Assembly: GCA_014529385.2 (NCBI GenBank)
Contig: CM043956.1
Coordinates: 93,093,721 to 93,157,720 of the forward strand
DNA: 64,000 nt
Direction of reading: 5' to 3'
DNA from: Adiantum capillus-veneris
Taxonomy: Eukaryota > Streptophyta > Polypodiopsida > Polypodiales > Pteridaceae
Shown here piece after piece: positions 19,893 to 29,289 of the stretch. The position numbers and the translations under genes are program-made. Below the pieces are notes generated by a model, which saw only the letters and a list, made by a program, of their open reading frames with translations, was not told where the DNA came from and ran no database searches. Position 1 is the first letter of the stretch, and each line of letters opens with the position of its first letter.

Positions 19893-20624
19893 ATGGATGG
19901 AGTTGGGGAGATGCCAATAGAGGATGGACACTTAGATCCACAACCCAACCTAGATGAGAACCTTGTTATAGAAATACATGTTAACAAGTTGGGACAATAC
20001 TTTGAGGGTGATGAATCCAATGCGACCATACCAATCACTACTAAGGGATTAACTGTGAAGGGAATCCTTGATGGTGGCGTTGGGGTTAGCATTGTGACTA
20101 AAAATTGTTGGGAAACTATGGGAAGACCTCACCTTGCAACCACAACCATAGTAGTGAAGATGGCCAATGGGTCTATTGTTAAACCTATTGGGATGCTAGA
20201 AGATCTCAAGATCAAGGTCTTTGGACATAAAATAAGAGTTACCTTCATTGTTATGGATTTCTCCAAGCACACTATGGCATCGGAGATGATCTTGCGACGT
20301 CCTTTCATGAGGGAAGCAAAAATGGTGCATGACTGGTCTAAGAACCATGTCTACCTGCAGTTCCAAGATTCTGTCATTCGAGTGGATCTTGTGACGGGTC
20401 GAGCACATCCTCTAGGAAACAGGTTTATAATTGATCATAGATCTGACACCACAGTTCACTCGGCCCCATTGCAGTATTGTTACACGTGTAAAGCGGACAA
20501 TGATGTTGGGGAAGATTCTCCTTATATGGATCTACTACCTGGGATGACTGAGTCGGACAATGTGGATTGGGTCCACCTAGCAGCAACCATAGATACTTGG
20601 GAAACAGGGGGACAACCTGGGTAA
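19893..20624 (+). pseudogene. X1 retropepsin-like aspartic protease
   Basis: The domain reads ATIPITTKGLTVKGILDGGVGVSIVTKNCWETMG, then VKMANGSIVKPIGMLEDLKIKVFG, FIVMDF and MILRRPFM, the usual order of a plant gag-associated retropepsin. The active site is L-D-G-G, a variant seen in plant elements. It is in frame with gag through the stop at 19890. It would cleave the gag precursor. It is not the same protease type as the one in X2. Confidence 0.8.
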
Positions 20625-20626
20625 CA

Positions 20627-21222
20627 ATGGAGGGGGATGAAATGCTCGTACCCTTAAATATGCTACAAGCAATGCATATAGTTTCTGACAAGACTCATCC
20701 TAATATAATGAATAAAACATACAAGTGGGTCCCTAAAGCTTCTTTAACGACCATAGCTAGTGCTAAAAACAGAAGCCTTGTAAGAAACGTCCCACTCCCT
20801 CCAAGAAATGTAAGGAAACATGGCGATGGATTCCTAAACGACTATTGGAAGCCCAAGGCTACTATCAAGGAAATGATCAAATCTAGGTGCCAAAATGTAG
20901 ATTGTGTTCTTATCGGTCACCTGACCCATGTGAGCCCAATCCTGTAGATCTAAAACAAATTGACAATTGTGGAAAGAAAAAAATCACAGAATGCTACACA
21001 CCCGCTCCAGAGCTAGTTTGGGTACTGAAGAAAGAACGATTTGTTCCACCTAGCTCAGGAAGGGGGGGGTCCCATGAAGCTTCTAGCTCCTCATGTAATG
21101 CATCCATAGAGGTAAAAGCTTCTCCACAACCTCCACCTACAATAGTGGACCTCCATGAAGCTACAAAGCAATCCACACCTCCCTGTGTTCAAGAATCATC
21201 TGATAAACCACTTCAAGTTTGA
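20627..21222 (+). pseudogene. X1 WxPK repeat region
   Basis: Homologous to 11590-12120 of X2. Motifs KWVPK, RWIPKRLLEAQGYY, a third where the W is now a TAG stop, and VWVLKKERF. A frameshift near 20770 separates the first from the others. The two copies have their stops at different motifs (third here, second in X2), so the ancestor probably had four intact motifs. Function unknown. Confidence 0.6.
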
Positions 21223-22671
21223 TCGAGGGAGAGTACATTACCACCCTTGCAACTCGACAAGGCACCTAAGGTAACAGAAAACTACTAGCAAAAATCCTCA
21301 CCTATTACCAACTGGAACAATTGGTTTCAAAGGTGATGAGCTCATTTCAAACGGCATGATCTACCCAAGGAAGGGGGGAGTGTTTGCTGACATCCATCAT
21401 TCACTTGCTTCCCTCTCAACCTTCTTTCCCTGACCTCTCAATCTCCCAATCTTAGGGACTATATATATAAATCCTTCTACTCACAAAAAACAAAAATAAT
21501 AAAGAGCAAGAGCAATTAGCAAACAAGTATGCACAATAAAAGTCAAAACATTGACCCAGACCTACACATTCACATCCGGTACACTGAAACAGAAACCTAT
21601 GCCATAAAACACCTTTAATCCTCATCACTCAAGTGATGGAGGGTAGGTAGAATTAGTACGATAGGAGTGTTTCTGTTTTAGAGTTGAGTGATTAGCAAAG
21701 TTTCTTTTTCCCACCGATGTGCCTCCTGGAGGTATTCCTTGTGTTTCCTAGTGTGTACAGGAGCGTGTTGCTGTTGTTAGAATTTGGACCTTCATGGAAT
21801 CTTTATCTCGACTCATTCTATAAATCAAGCGCGACCATCAACACAAACAGGTGTTTCTTGTCCATTAGCATTGCCCCTTATCTTTTTTTGCATCTATGAT
21901 TGTTTGCTTTGATTGTGATTGGTAGCATAATATTCAACGCATTTGCTTAGTATCAAACAGTTAATTCAATGTAATTTTTTGTCATAATCACTTGTCTAGG
22001 TTTAAAAATCAGGCAAGTCCGACTAAGCTAGTTTCACCAAGTTAGGTGTTAGAGATCTTCTCTTAATACCATGGGGAATGCCTTCCTAATAATCAATGGT
22101 TACTTAGGTTCTTAATCCAATTTAGGCAGCATTGTGTGAAATGTACTAGGGCTTTCTAGTGGACTTAGTCCCTATTGACCTTTAGCTTAAGTATTATAAA
22201 GGGAGTTTACTAGTGTGATGAGCTTGGGGAGGTGTAATAGTGTTATATGACCCCCCAAAGTTACAAAATTAAAATGTTGAAAATGAACAAACAAAAAATC
22301 AAAGTGCCACAATGTAAAATCTTAAGTTGGAAGAGAAATCTCAGCTTGATTGGGTACTTCACTCACATGTATCGCCTATGGTACTAGAGCCCTAGAGTTT
22401 CGTAGTGTGAGCGCTTTTCCTTGAAAAGCAAAAAACCCAAGGCATACAAAATAAGCACACACATCAAAATTGAATCACTGTGAAAAGACTTTGGGGGGTC
22501 AAAGAAAAGGTAATCAGTTAGGCGATGATTTCATGAGAAATTCCTTTTATTGTAGCTTAGCTACAAGGTCTTCTAGGTATAGCCTCTAGTCAGCCCTCGA
22601 ACATGAAAAACTTGGCTCTTGTGATTAAACAACTTAATTGACCAAAGAAAATTAAGAAGTTTACCCATGGT
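21223..22671 (+). other. X1 3' untranslated region, first part
   Basis: No credible gene; aligns throughout with X2 12130-13575. It contains the same internal purine tract AAGGAAGGGGGGAGTGTTTG near 21367. It is interrupted at 22676 by C1 and resumes at 26142. Confidence 0.7.
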
Positions 22672-22676
22672 ATTAA

Positions 22677-22868
22677 TGTTGGGGTATAGGCGCCTGTGCC
22701 TTGCCCGGCCGCCCAGAGTCTGGGCGCCCACTGACTTGTATACCTTATACATAGCATAAGTGTATAGGGGGCTGCTTACTCTTTGAGTCTCCCCACCCAC
22801 ATCGTGTGTGTCTCTCCTTCTCTCTCTCTCTCTCACTCTTCGTCTGTGGTGCTCCCCGATCCCCTTCA
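22677..22868 (+). repeat. C1 5' LTR
   Basis: 192 bp, short for copia, with a CT-rich tract near its 3' end that differs by one or two repeats from the 3' LTR. Confidence 0.92.
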
Positions 22869-22870
22869 AT

Positions 22871-22882
22871 TGGTATCAGAGC
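22871..22882 (+). other. C1 primer-binding site, initiator tRNA-Met
   Basis: TGGTATCAGAGC two bases after the LTR, the standard copia primer site. Confidence 0.93.
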
Positions 22883-24272
22883 TATGGTGACCGCGGAGAG
22901 CACGACGGCTTTGAGAGCTTCGAGGCGATAGCTCGCTCGCTCTCGACGGTGGAGTTCGATCGCGGAGTTTCACGGAGAGCGATTTTAGCTTGAGGAGCAT
23001 TGTCTTTGGAGCTTAGGAGCTTGGTGTGGTCAAGCTTGGTCGAGGAGGCGGTTGCGGCTTCCTTGGTGAGAGGAGCTTTTGAGCTCAGTGGAGCTCGTTA
23101 GAGAAGTGCTCGGCGAAGGAGAGCTTGACATTCGAGTGCTTGGATGCTGTTGTGGCAGAGCTCTTGTGTTGGAGCTTGCATTGAGAGGACATTGCATCAC
23201 GCAGAGTGGAGCAGGAGCAGGTTCAAGACTGTGTGCAGCTCGTTTTTGCCATTTTCGGGCTCTAAAACGCAGTTTTTTGTGTAGCTCCATCATACAGAGT
23301 CAGATCTACATGATCCAGGAGTCTAGGTCAGGGTTTTGGCACGCTCCGGACGCGATGGTGATGTCTATTTGCTGAAATTATGCTTTGAATTACAACAAAT
23401 ACAGCAGCAAGTTTATTTGTGCACTTTCGGGTCCCAAAAACACTGTTTTTGGCATAGCTTTCACACCCGGACTCGGATACATATGATCCAGGAGTCTACC
23501 TTGGGGTTTTGGCACGCTCCGGACGCACTCGTCATATCAGAATTGTAAAATTCTGAACACTGAATTTTTTGCAGCAGCAGCAGTTGTTTATTGTGTGTCG
23601 AGGATTCCACACATGGTTTGCTCTCAGATGTGAGAGTGATATTTGCTGCAAGTTTCCTCACAGGTGGGAGGATACGATGTATGCCTTATGTGGTTTGATG
23701 CTCAGGGAGACTAATGTGATTGCATTTTGAGCTCGGCAATGTATGCCTCGAGCATGTTTTTTGGCAGTCATAGGTAGAGCAGATATTTGTGTACTAGATT
23801 TGCAGGTGTTTGCAATGATGTATGCAAAGTGTGGAGATTGGTGCATGCATTTGGAGTGCGGTTTGATGCGCTTTGGTTGCTCATGGTTTTGAGCGTGCAG
23901 TCAGTTTGGTTTCTGGTTTTGTGGCCGTTTTACTGACGAAACTCTGGCGAAATTTTCCCAGGAGTTTTATGCGTATCATTTATGCGATCTAGGTAGAGAT
24001 TGCGGGTTGCACTCAGCATTTGTGTGCGGTGTTCTCTACAGGTGGGAGATTTGTGCGTGTGTATGCATCGATACCGCACAGTGTGGGCTTGGTGATTAGC
24101 TCACAGATTGCAGTGTGATACTAGAGCAGGCGAGGCTTGTATTGACATTGCAGGAGCTCTATTTTGGAGTGTGTCTCACAGGTTTTACATTGTGTTTCTG
24201 GCCATATTGGTAGACAGTTTTCAGGTGTTGTTGGTGAGGTGGTTTTGCTTTCTAGTTTGCTACATTGTGCTC
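22883..24272 (+). other. C1 untranslated leader with an internal duplication
   Basis: No credible ORF upstream of the gag ATG. A segment of roughly 100 bp containing TGATCCAGGAGTCTA and TTTTGGCACGCTCCGGACGC occurs twice, starting near 23250 and 23425, about 173 bp apart. Confidence 0.65.
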
Positions 24273-25103
24273 ATGGCAGAGACAGGTGATCGATCAGATT
24301 GTGACCTCTCACAGATGCGCGTGTTTGATGGGTCAGACTTTGCGGCATGGAGAGAGTGTATGCTTGATGCATTGACACAGCAAGGGTTGCATCGACCATT
24401 GAGTGGTGATGTAGGTAGACCTTCAAACATGTCTGACGATCAGTGGCAGGAACTAGAGGAGATGGCACTATCTACGCTCTCTTTACACCTTGCGGAATCT
24501 GTATATGCTCTTGTTATGTATGAGACTACTTCGAGAGCACTTTGGCGCAGATTACATGATATGTATGATAGATCTGAGTCATCACGGACTCGTGTGAGAC
24601 ATGTACATTCACGAGTACGCCGACAGGTGATATGTTGGTATTGTGGTCATTCTGGACACGTTAGACGGCGTTGTTTTCGTCGTATGCGACATCGTAGGAG
24701 ACATGGCAGTCTCAGAGATGTATGTAGTGATGCCATGGACTTAGTTGCTTTGACAGTTGAGGCAGATGTAGTGTCGGAGTATACTAGTGACGGGGATGTC
24801 ACTTTTATCTCGACCTATGCACGAGATGCTATACATGTGGATAGTGCACTCCCTTCGCAGTGGTTGCTAGACGCAGATGCTATGTTTCATGTCACGCCGC
24901 ATCGTGCATGGTTTTGTAGCTATTCTAGCGGGATGCTTGGCAGTGTACGTTTGACTGATGGATCGGTGCATGCGATAGCAGGTGCAGGAGATGTGAGACT
25001 GTCATTACCGAGTGGTGCATCTTACTTGTTACGACATGTGCGCTATGTACCAGATTTGACAGTGAGTTTGATCTCGATTGGTCAGCTAAGCGAGATTTTG
25101 TGA
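24273..25103 (+). CDS. gag: C1 gag-protease protein (276 aa)
   Basis: ATG at 24273 (MAETGDRSDCDLSQM) is chosen by analogy with the start of C2's gag; the frame is open further upstream. The copia gag domain reads FDGSDFAAWRECMLDAL, MALSTLSLHLAESVY, ALWRRLHDMYD. A CCHC zinc knuckle CWYCGHSGHVRRRC follows. The protease has WLLDADAMFHVTPHRAWF, where D-S-G is expected and D-A-D is found, so catalysis is doubtful although one aspartate remains. It ends in VPDLTVSLISIGQLSEIL. It overlaps the next ORF by a few bases. Confidence 0.83.
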   Translation: MAETGDRSDCDLSQMRVFDGSDFAAWRECMLDALTQQGLHRPLSGDVGRPSNMSDDQWQELEEMALSTLSLHLAESVYALVMYETTSRALWRRLHDMYDRSESSRTRVRHVHSRVRRQVICWYCGHSGHVRRRCFRRMRHRRRHGSLRDVCSDAMDLVALTVEADVVSEYTSDGDVTFISTYARDAIHVDSALPSQWLLDADAMFHVTPHRAWFCSYSSGMLGSVRLTDGSVHAIAGAGDVRLSLPSGASYLLRHVRYVPDLTVSLISIGQLSEIL

Positions 25104-25867
25104 TGCATTTGGGTTCGCTAGTGATTGCGAGAGGTGCCAGGAGTGGTACACGTTACCCATTGCATGTGGATCACACGAGAGACGGTGTTGTCTCTGTGAC
25201 CACGCAGCCAGGTAGAGAGCGAGAGAGCAGGCGAGTCTCTTTTGCTTGTGGGTTGCAGGATGCTTTGCATGGAGTGGAGAGCAGTGACCTTGTTGTGCAG
25301 GTTGCGTCTACGGATGCACAGGTAGAGCGGGACAGCTCTAGTGAGTCACAGCAGGATGAGTCATCAGAGGTGATGACAGAGATGACTCACATGGATGTTG
25401 AGATGTCGACTATTGTGGAGTCATTTCTTGATATGCTTATGCCAGAGCTTGATGCAGATTCAGGACATATGGATACACTTGGTACACATGTGATATGTGG
25501 TGGGCACGAGGAGTCACTCCAGAGCTCGGAGTCAGAGTGCCATGGTCTCTATGATAGGGGACAGGATTGCCATGTGTTGAGTTCTGAGTTGGAGGTGGCA
25601 GAGGTTGCCAGGGTTGCATCAACGTTCGGTGTCCTTATGTACGAGATTCTGATCTCGAGGCCCGACATAGCAGCTGCAGTGGGAGCATTTGCAGCAGGGT
25701 TGATCAGTCGTTCGATGACTGATCTCGGCATAGAGCATAGGGGAGGTTTGCAGGTATTGCGTACATACTTGCAGTACGTGTGCGGTACGTCTAGTGGTGT
25801 ATGGACTTACACGGAAGCAGGACAGCCGGATGCACACGATCACAGCCAGCCAGTGGGCATCGGTTGA
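25101..25867 (+). pseudogene. pol: C1 remnant of downstream polyprotein, integrase and RT deleted
   Basis: It picks up in another frame right after the gag-protease stop with the gag-pre-integrase start (GSLVIARGARSGTRYPLHV). An acidic S/E/D-rich stretch follows, then VLMYEILISRPDIAAAVGAFA and LRTYLQYVCGTSSGVWTY, the conserved copia segment after reverse transcriptase. The integrase, reverse transcriptase and the RNase H active site are missing. It is open for 255 codons without damage, which is notable for a deletion derivative. Confidence 0.75.
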
Positions 25868-25932
25868 GAGTGGTTTTCTCTCACCTTTTGTAGTCTTTAG
25901 ACTATGTTCCCTTGCTTAAAGGCACAGTCGCC

Positions 25933-25946
25933 TTTAAGTGGGAGGT
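25933..25946 (+). other. C1 polypurine tract
   Basis: TTTAAGTGGGAGGT just before the 3' LTR; C2 has CTTTAAGTGGGAGGT at 53061-53075. Confidence 0.75.
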
Positions 25947-26136
25947 TGTTGGGGTATAGGCGCCTGTGCCTTGCCCGGCCGCCCAGAGTCTGGGCGCCCA
26001 CTGACTTGTATACCTTATACATAGCATAAGTGTATAGGGGGCTGCTTACTCTTTGAGTCTCCCCACCCACATCGTGTGTGTCTCTCCTTCTCTCTCTCTC
26101 TCACTCTCCATCTGTGGTGCTCCCCGATCCCCTTCA
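25947..26136 (+). repeat. C1 3' LTR
   Basis: 190 bp, matches 22677-22868, followed by ATTAA. Confidence 0.92.
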
Positions 26137-26141
26137 ATTAA

Positions 26142-26474
26142 TAGTCGATCTCTAGTGCCTTTCGACCGTTAAATTAGCGACCCCAGACTTGTTTAATTTT
26201 TTACCTTTACATCTGTTTATGCATTTGATTATATTGCAATTTAATGTTTATTGCTAACAAATGGTTTAAAATTCTGTTACCAATCACATTGTTTGCGTAC
26301 AACTGCATATGCTTTTTAATTCTATATGAGAATGCAATTACTGTGTCAATGTTTTTTGATTTTGCAATGACTGAAGAAGGCTAAGGACATTCATCTCAAA
26401 TGCTCTTCCACTTCGACGAACGAGCTTCAACTCAATAGCTTCCGAGGATGGAATCTACATCAGGAAGGGGGGCA
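26142..26474 (+). other. X1 3' untranslated region, second part, and polypurine tract
   Basis: Continues X1 after C1, aligning with X2 13575-13907. It ends in AGGAAGGGGGGCA (about 26462-26474). No gene seen. Confidence 0.75.
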
Positions 26475-27073
26475 TGTTAACCATCACGGCTCATGGACAC
26501 CATATCACCTACGATGGATGTTGTATTATTTACTTGGTAGAGTCAGGTACCAGGCTTGTCAGTCCAATAGAAAAAGGGTAAGAGTGATCGCCGATGAGAG
26601 GCGCACTCTAACTGGAACATTCAAGGGATTAGTTGGCTAAGCATGGGCGCCCAAGTGTGAATGGGGTGAGCTCATATAAAAGTCAACTAAACCTAAAATT
26701 CACTCATTCTCTCATTTGTGCAATTGAAGAGTGCTCTTGCTCCATCTCCATCTTCTTCTTTATCATCTCCTTGTGTGTGTGTGTATACGTGAGAGAGAGA
26801 GAGAGAGAGAGAGTGTGTGTGTGTGTGTGTGTGTGTGCTATCGAGCATTGCGGCGGCACGACAGCGGCGAGGCGGTTGAGCGCGGTGTAGAGGCGTCTCC
26901 CTCTTCTTCGCGGTGAGGAATCCTCCACGAAGCAAGCGTAGAACGGTGAGTGACACACCATTGTTATCTTTGAGCTTACTAGTTTAGGCTTGTTGTGTGC
27001 TTGGAGCCATTTGTGGCTCGCACGCGGTGTATCGGCAAGTTCCTTGCATTGACACGTGCGACTTATGCGCACA
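26475..27073 (+). repeat. X1 3' LTR
   Basis: 599 bp, TGTTAACCATCACGG to GCGCACA. It is clearly diverged from the two X2 LTRs, as expected for an older copy. TATA box near 26673 and a GT/GA microsatellite near 26773-26838. Confidence 0.9.
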
Positions 27074-28978
27074 TTAGTGCAGCCAAATAAAATCACATGA
27101 ATTCCATTACCAAACAATTTCATCAATAAAATCAAAACTAGGCAATTAAACCGACAAAATTAGGTCAAAATTTGACGCATTTAGAGTGTGTAAATCCCTC
27201 TTTTAGGCTCAAAATTGCAACAATTAACCATTACACACATCAATTATGCAATCAAAATTTTGAATTAATCGTGCAAATTAAACACTTTTTAGGCACACAC
27301 AGACTAATAAAATTGATAGTTTTTACCAATCTTTAGGTGCGCACACAAAAGGGTTAAAACTTGTCGAAATTGCAATATGACTTCAAAAATCATTAGTTGG
27401 ACATGACCACAACACAAATCAATTATCACAAGAGATAAATCATTAAGCACACATTGATGTTTAGATGCAGAAACATGGGCAAAATAGTGCACACACACCT
27501 AAAATTAAGCATACACACACTCAATTATAATGCACAAACACTTGTGCACATACACTTGCAATTGACCATTCAAGCACGCAAATTACTCAATTAGGCACCC
27601 AATTAGCAATATACAATCACCAATCAACAATTAAACTTGTCAAATTCATATGCCACCAAATCTTAAAAAAGTTAGCATTACGATGGCATTAAAACAAACA
27701 ATCCAAAAAATTCATAGCATCAACATTGCATTGCATCAACGTAGCATAGCATTACATTGCATCATGGTGAAGTCTCTACACAATTCTACACATCTTTAGA
27801 TTCTAGGGAGGTTGAGATACCACCTTGATTACCTTTCCAATGAAGAGCGATTGATGGTTGAATGCTCCAATCCTTCGTAGCAAATTAGTAAGTTAGCAAA
27901 ACTTAGTGAAATTAGCAAGGGGTTAGTGTGAAATTAGAGTGTGTAAACACACAATTGGCAAGATATGGTGACAAATGAGGTAATTATGAACACATTGCTT
28001 CATGCACACACATCCAAAATCCATAAAAACATAAACACACAAGTGAAATTAGTAGTGAAATTAGTGAAAAAACACATTCAATTATGCCACAATTACACTA
28101 GCGTATGCCATCGTCCTCGACAGCGGCACAAAATGTTGGGGGTCCCATTGTTGCATAGCTCCAATGACCAACAAAATTATCAATCCAGAGGGATGAGCTA
28201 CCCGAGTAGGGCATGGAAACACTCACACAATTAGTGATCTAATCATGGCAACACAAATGGTTGACTCTATGAGGTGAGCTTCTTGGCCTATGGAAGAGCT
28301 AAGCTACAATGATATGCAATCTCCACATCCACTTCCCTTCACATCCAATCAACCCAATCACACACACTAAAAATTGCAAGACGCACACAACACTAATCCT
28401 ATCATGTAACACACTAATTGCAAGCACACACACATAGATCTATTGAGCACCACACTGCAATCAAACCTACATGCACACACAAGCAAGAGAGGGCAATCAC
28501 ACAAGATTAGAGAGGGATTAACCACTAATTAGTTAAGATCTAGCAAATATAAGCATCATAGGCAATCATAAGAAGCGTGAGAGAGGCATAGTGAAAAAGA
28601 ACTAAGCATTGATTAGTGTTAACCAAGTCACATGAGCAAGGAGAAGCTCAAGGACTCCATAGCCACACACCTCAAGAGCTCTCACCAAAGAGTGCTCTCA
28701 ACAAATAAACTTGAGAATCCTAATTACTTTTACACTAACTGACCTGTTATTTACAGCTTGGAACTCCCATTAATCCCGTACACATTAAAATATTACAATG
28801 GCTTGAAATAAATCGAGAATCTACAATACATGACCATTTTGGAAAAACGTGAAAAATGTGTAACTGCAATCTTCACTGCTTTTTTGTATTCATCCTTGAT
28901 GTGCATCCATACGTCTTCGATCTTTAGCAGCTTTTGTTAAGTGACGTTGACTCAATTAACAACTGCATCTCTAATTGT
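27074..28978 (-). mobile_element. Probable decayed gypsy leader and LTR fragment
   Basis: AT-rich sequence with no ORF of note. Near 28116-28133 the minus strand reads TTGTGCCGCTGTCGAGGA, which matches the tRNA-Asp primer site at 14 of 18 positions, with three of the four differences C-to-T or G-to-A. It abuts TGTTGGGGGTCCC at 28134, a plausible LTR end. On that reading 28134-28978 is LTR sequence and 27074-28115 the leader of a minus-strand element. It could instead be plain intergenic sequence. Confidence 0.35.
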
Positions 28979-29289
28979 TGTTAGAGTTAGGGTTGCGAAA
29001 AAACGCACACAATCTGGAGAAGATGAAGAAAGCTCAAGCCACACAACACAGAGTGTATTACTTAGTGTGCAATAAAAAGATCAATAGCCCTAGAGCGATG
29101 GGAGTATATAAAATGCACGGGGGGAAAAACCTCCTAGTGAGGGAAAAATTGCCTCGGTGGTCCTAGTGTGTTCACACACATCACTATCACATGTATATGG
29201 TAACAATTCCTCCCATGGGAGTGATGCGATGAACAAGGGCTAGCACAAAGAGTAAAGGGAAGTGCCATGTCCTGAGGACATGATCATTC
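28979..29289 (-). mobile_element. C6: reversed 3' end of a C3-family copia (LTR plus flank)
   Basis: 28979-29205 (227 bp) matches the reverse complement of the C3 right LTR (56043-56269), including TTCACACACATCACTATC. 29206-29289 matches the segment just upstream of that LTR, with GACATGGCACTTCC. This copy fixes the C3-family LTR start as TGTTACCATATAC. No coding part is attached. Confidence 0.8.

Larger units (their letters stand above)
22677..26136 (+). mobile_element. C1: compact copia element lacking integrase and most of RT
   Basis: 3460 bp with LTRs of 192 and 190 bp (TGTTGGGG to CCTTCA) and duplication ATTAA (22672-22676, 26137-26141). Initiator-Met primer site, a 1.4-kb leader, a gag-protease ORF, and a second ORF that jumps from just after the protease to the far end of the copia polyprotein. 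The missing part covers integrase and reverse transcriptase. The LTR begins like that of C2 (TGTTGGGGTATA), so a C2-like element may supply the enzymes. LTRs differ at only a few positions. Confidence 0.9.
1..27073 (+). mobile_element. X1: gag-protease LTR element, 5' end outside window
   Basis: Large LTR element of which only the right LTR (26475-27073) is inside the window; the left LTR and primer site lie upstream of position 1. It is recognised by side-by-side similarity to X2 (8439-14490), which has both LTRs. After removing the inserted G1 and C1, about 7 kb of interior remains. It encodes an N-terminal gag-like region, a capsid-like region, several zinc knuckles, a retropepsin-like domain and a W-[VI]-P-K repeat region. 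I see no reverse transcriptase, RNase H or integrase anywhere in it. That matches the non-autonomous class known as TR-GAG or LARD elements. It is the oldest layer on this side, being the target of both G1 and C1. Confidence 0.8.

Noticed and set aside
28959-29166. Plus-strand 63-codon ORF at 28975-29166
   Set aside because: It lies antisense across the C6 LTR; the same frame recurs, altered, in the reverse complement of the C3 LTR (56082-56270) and has no protein-level support.
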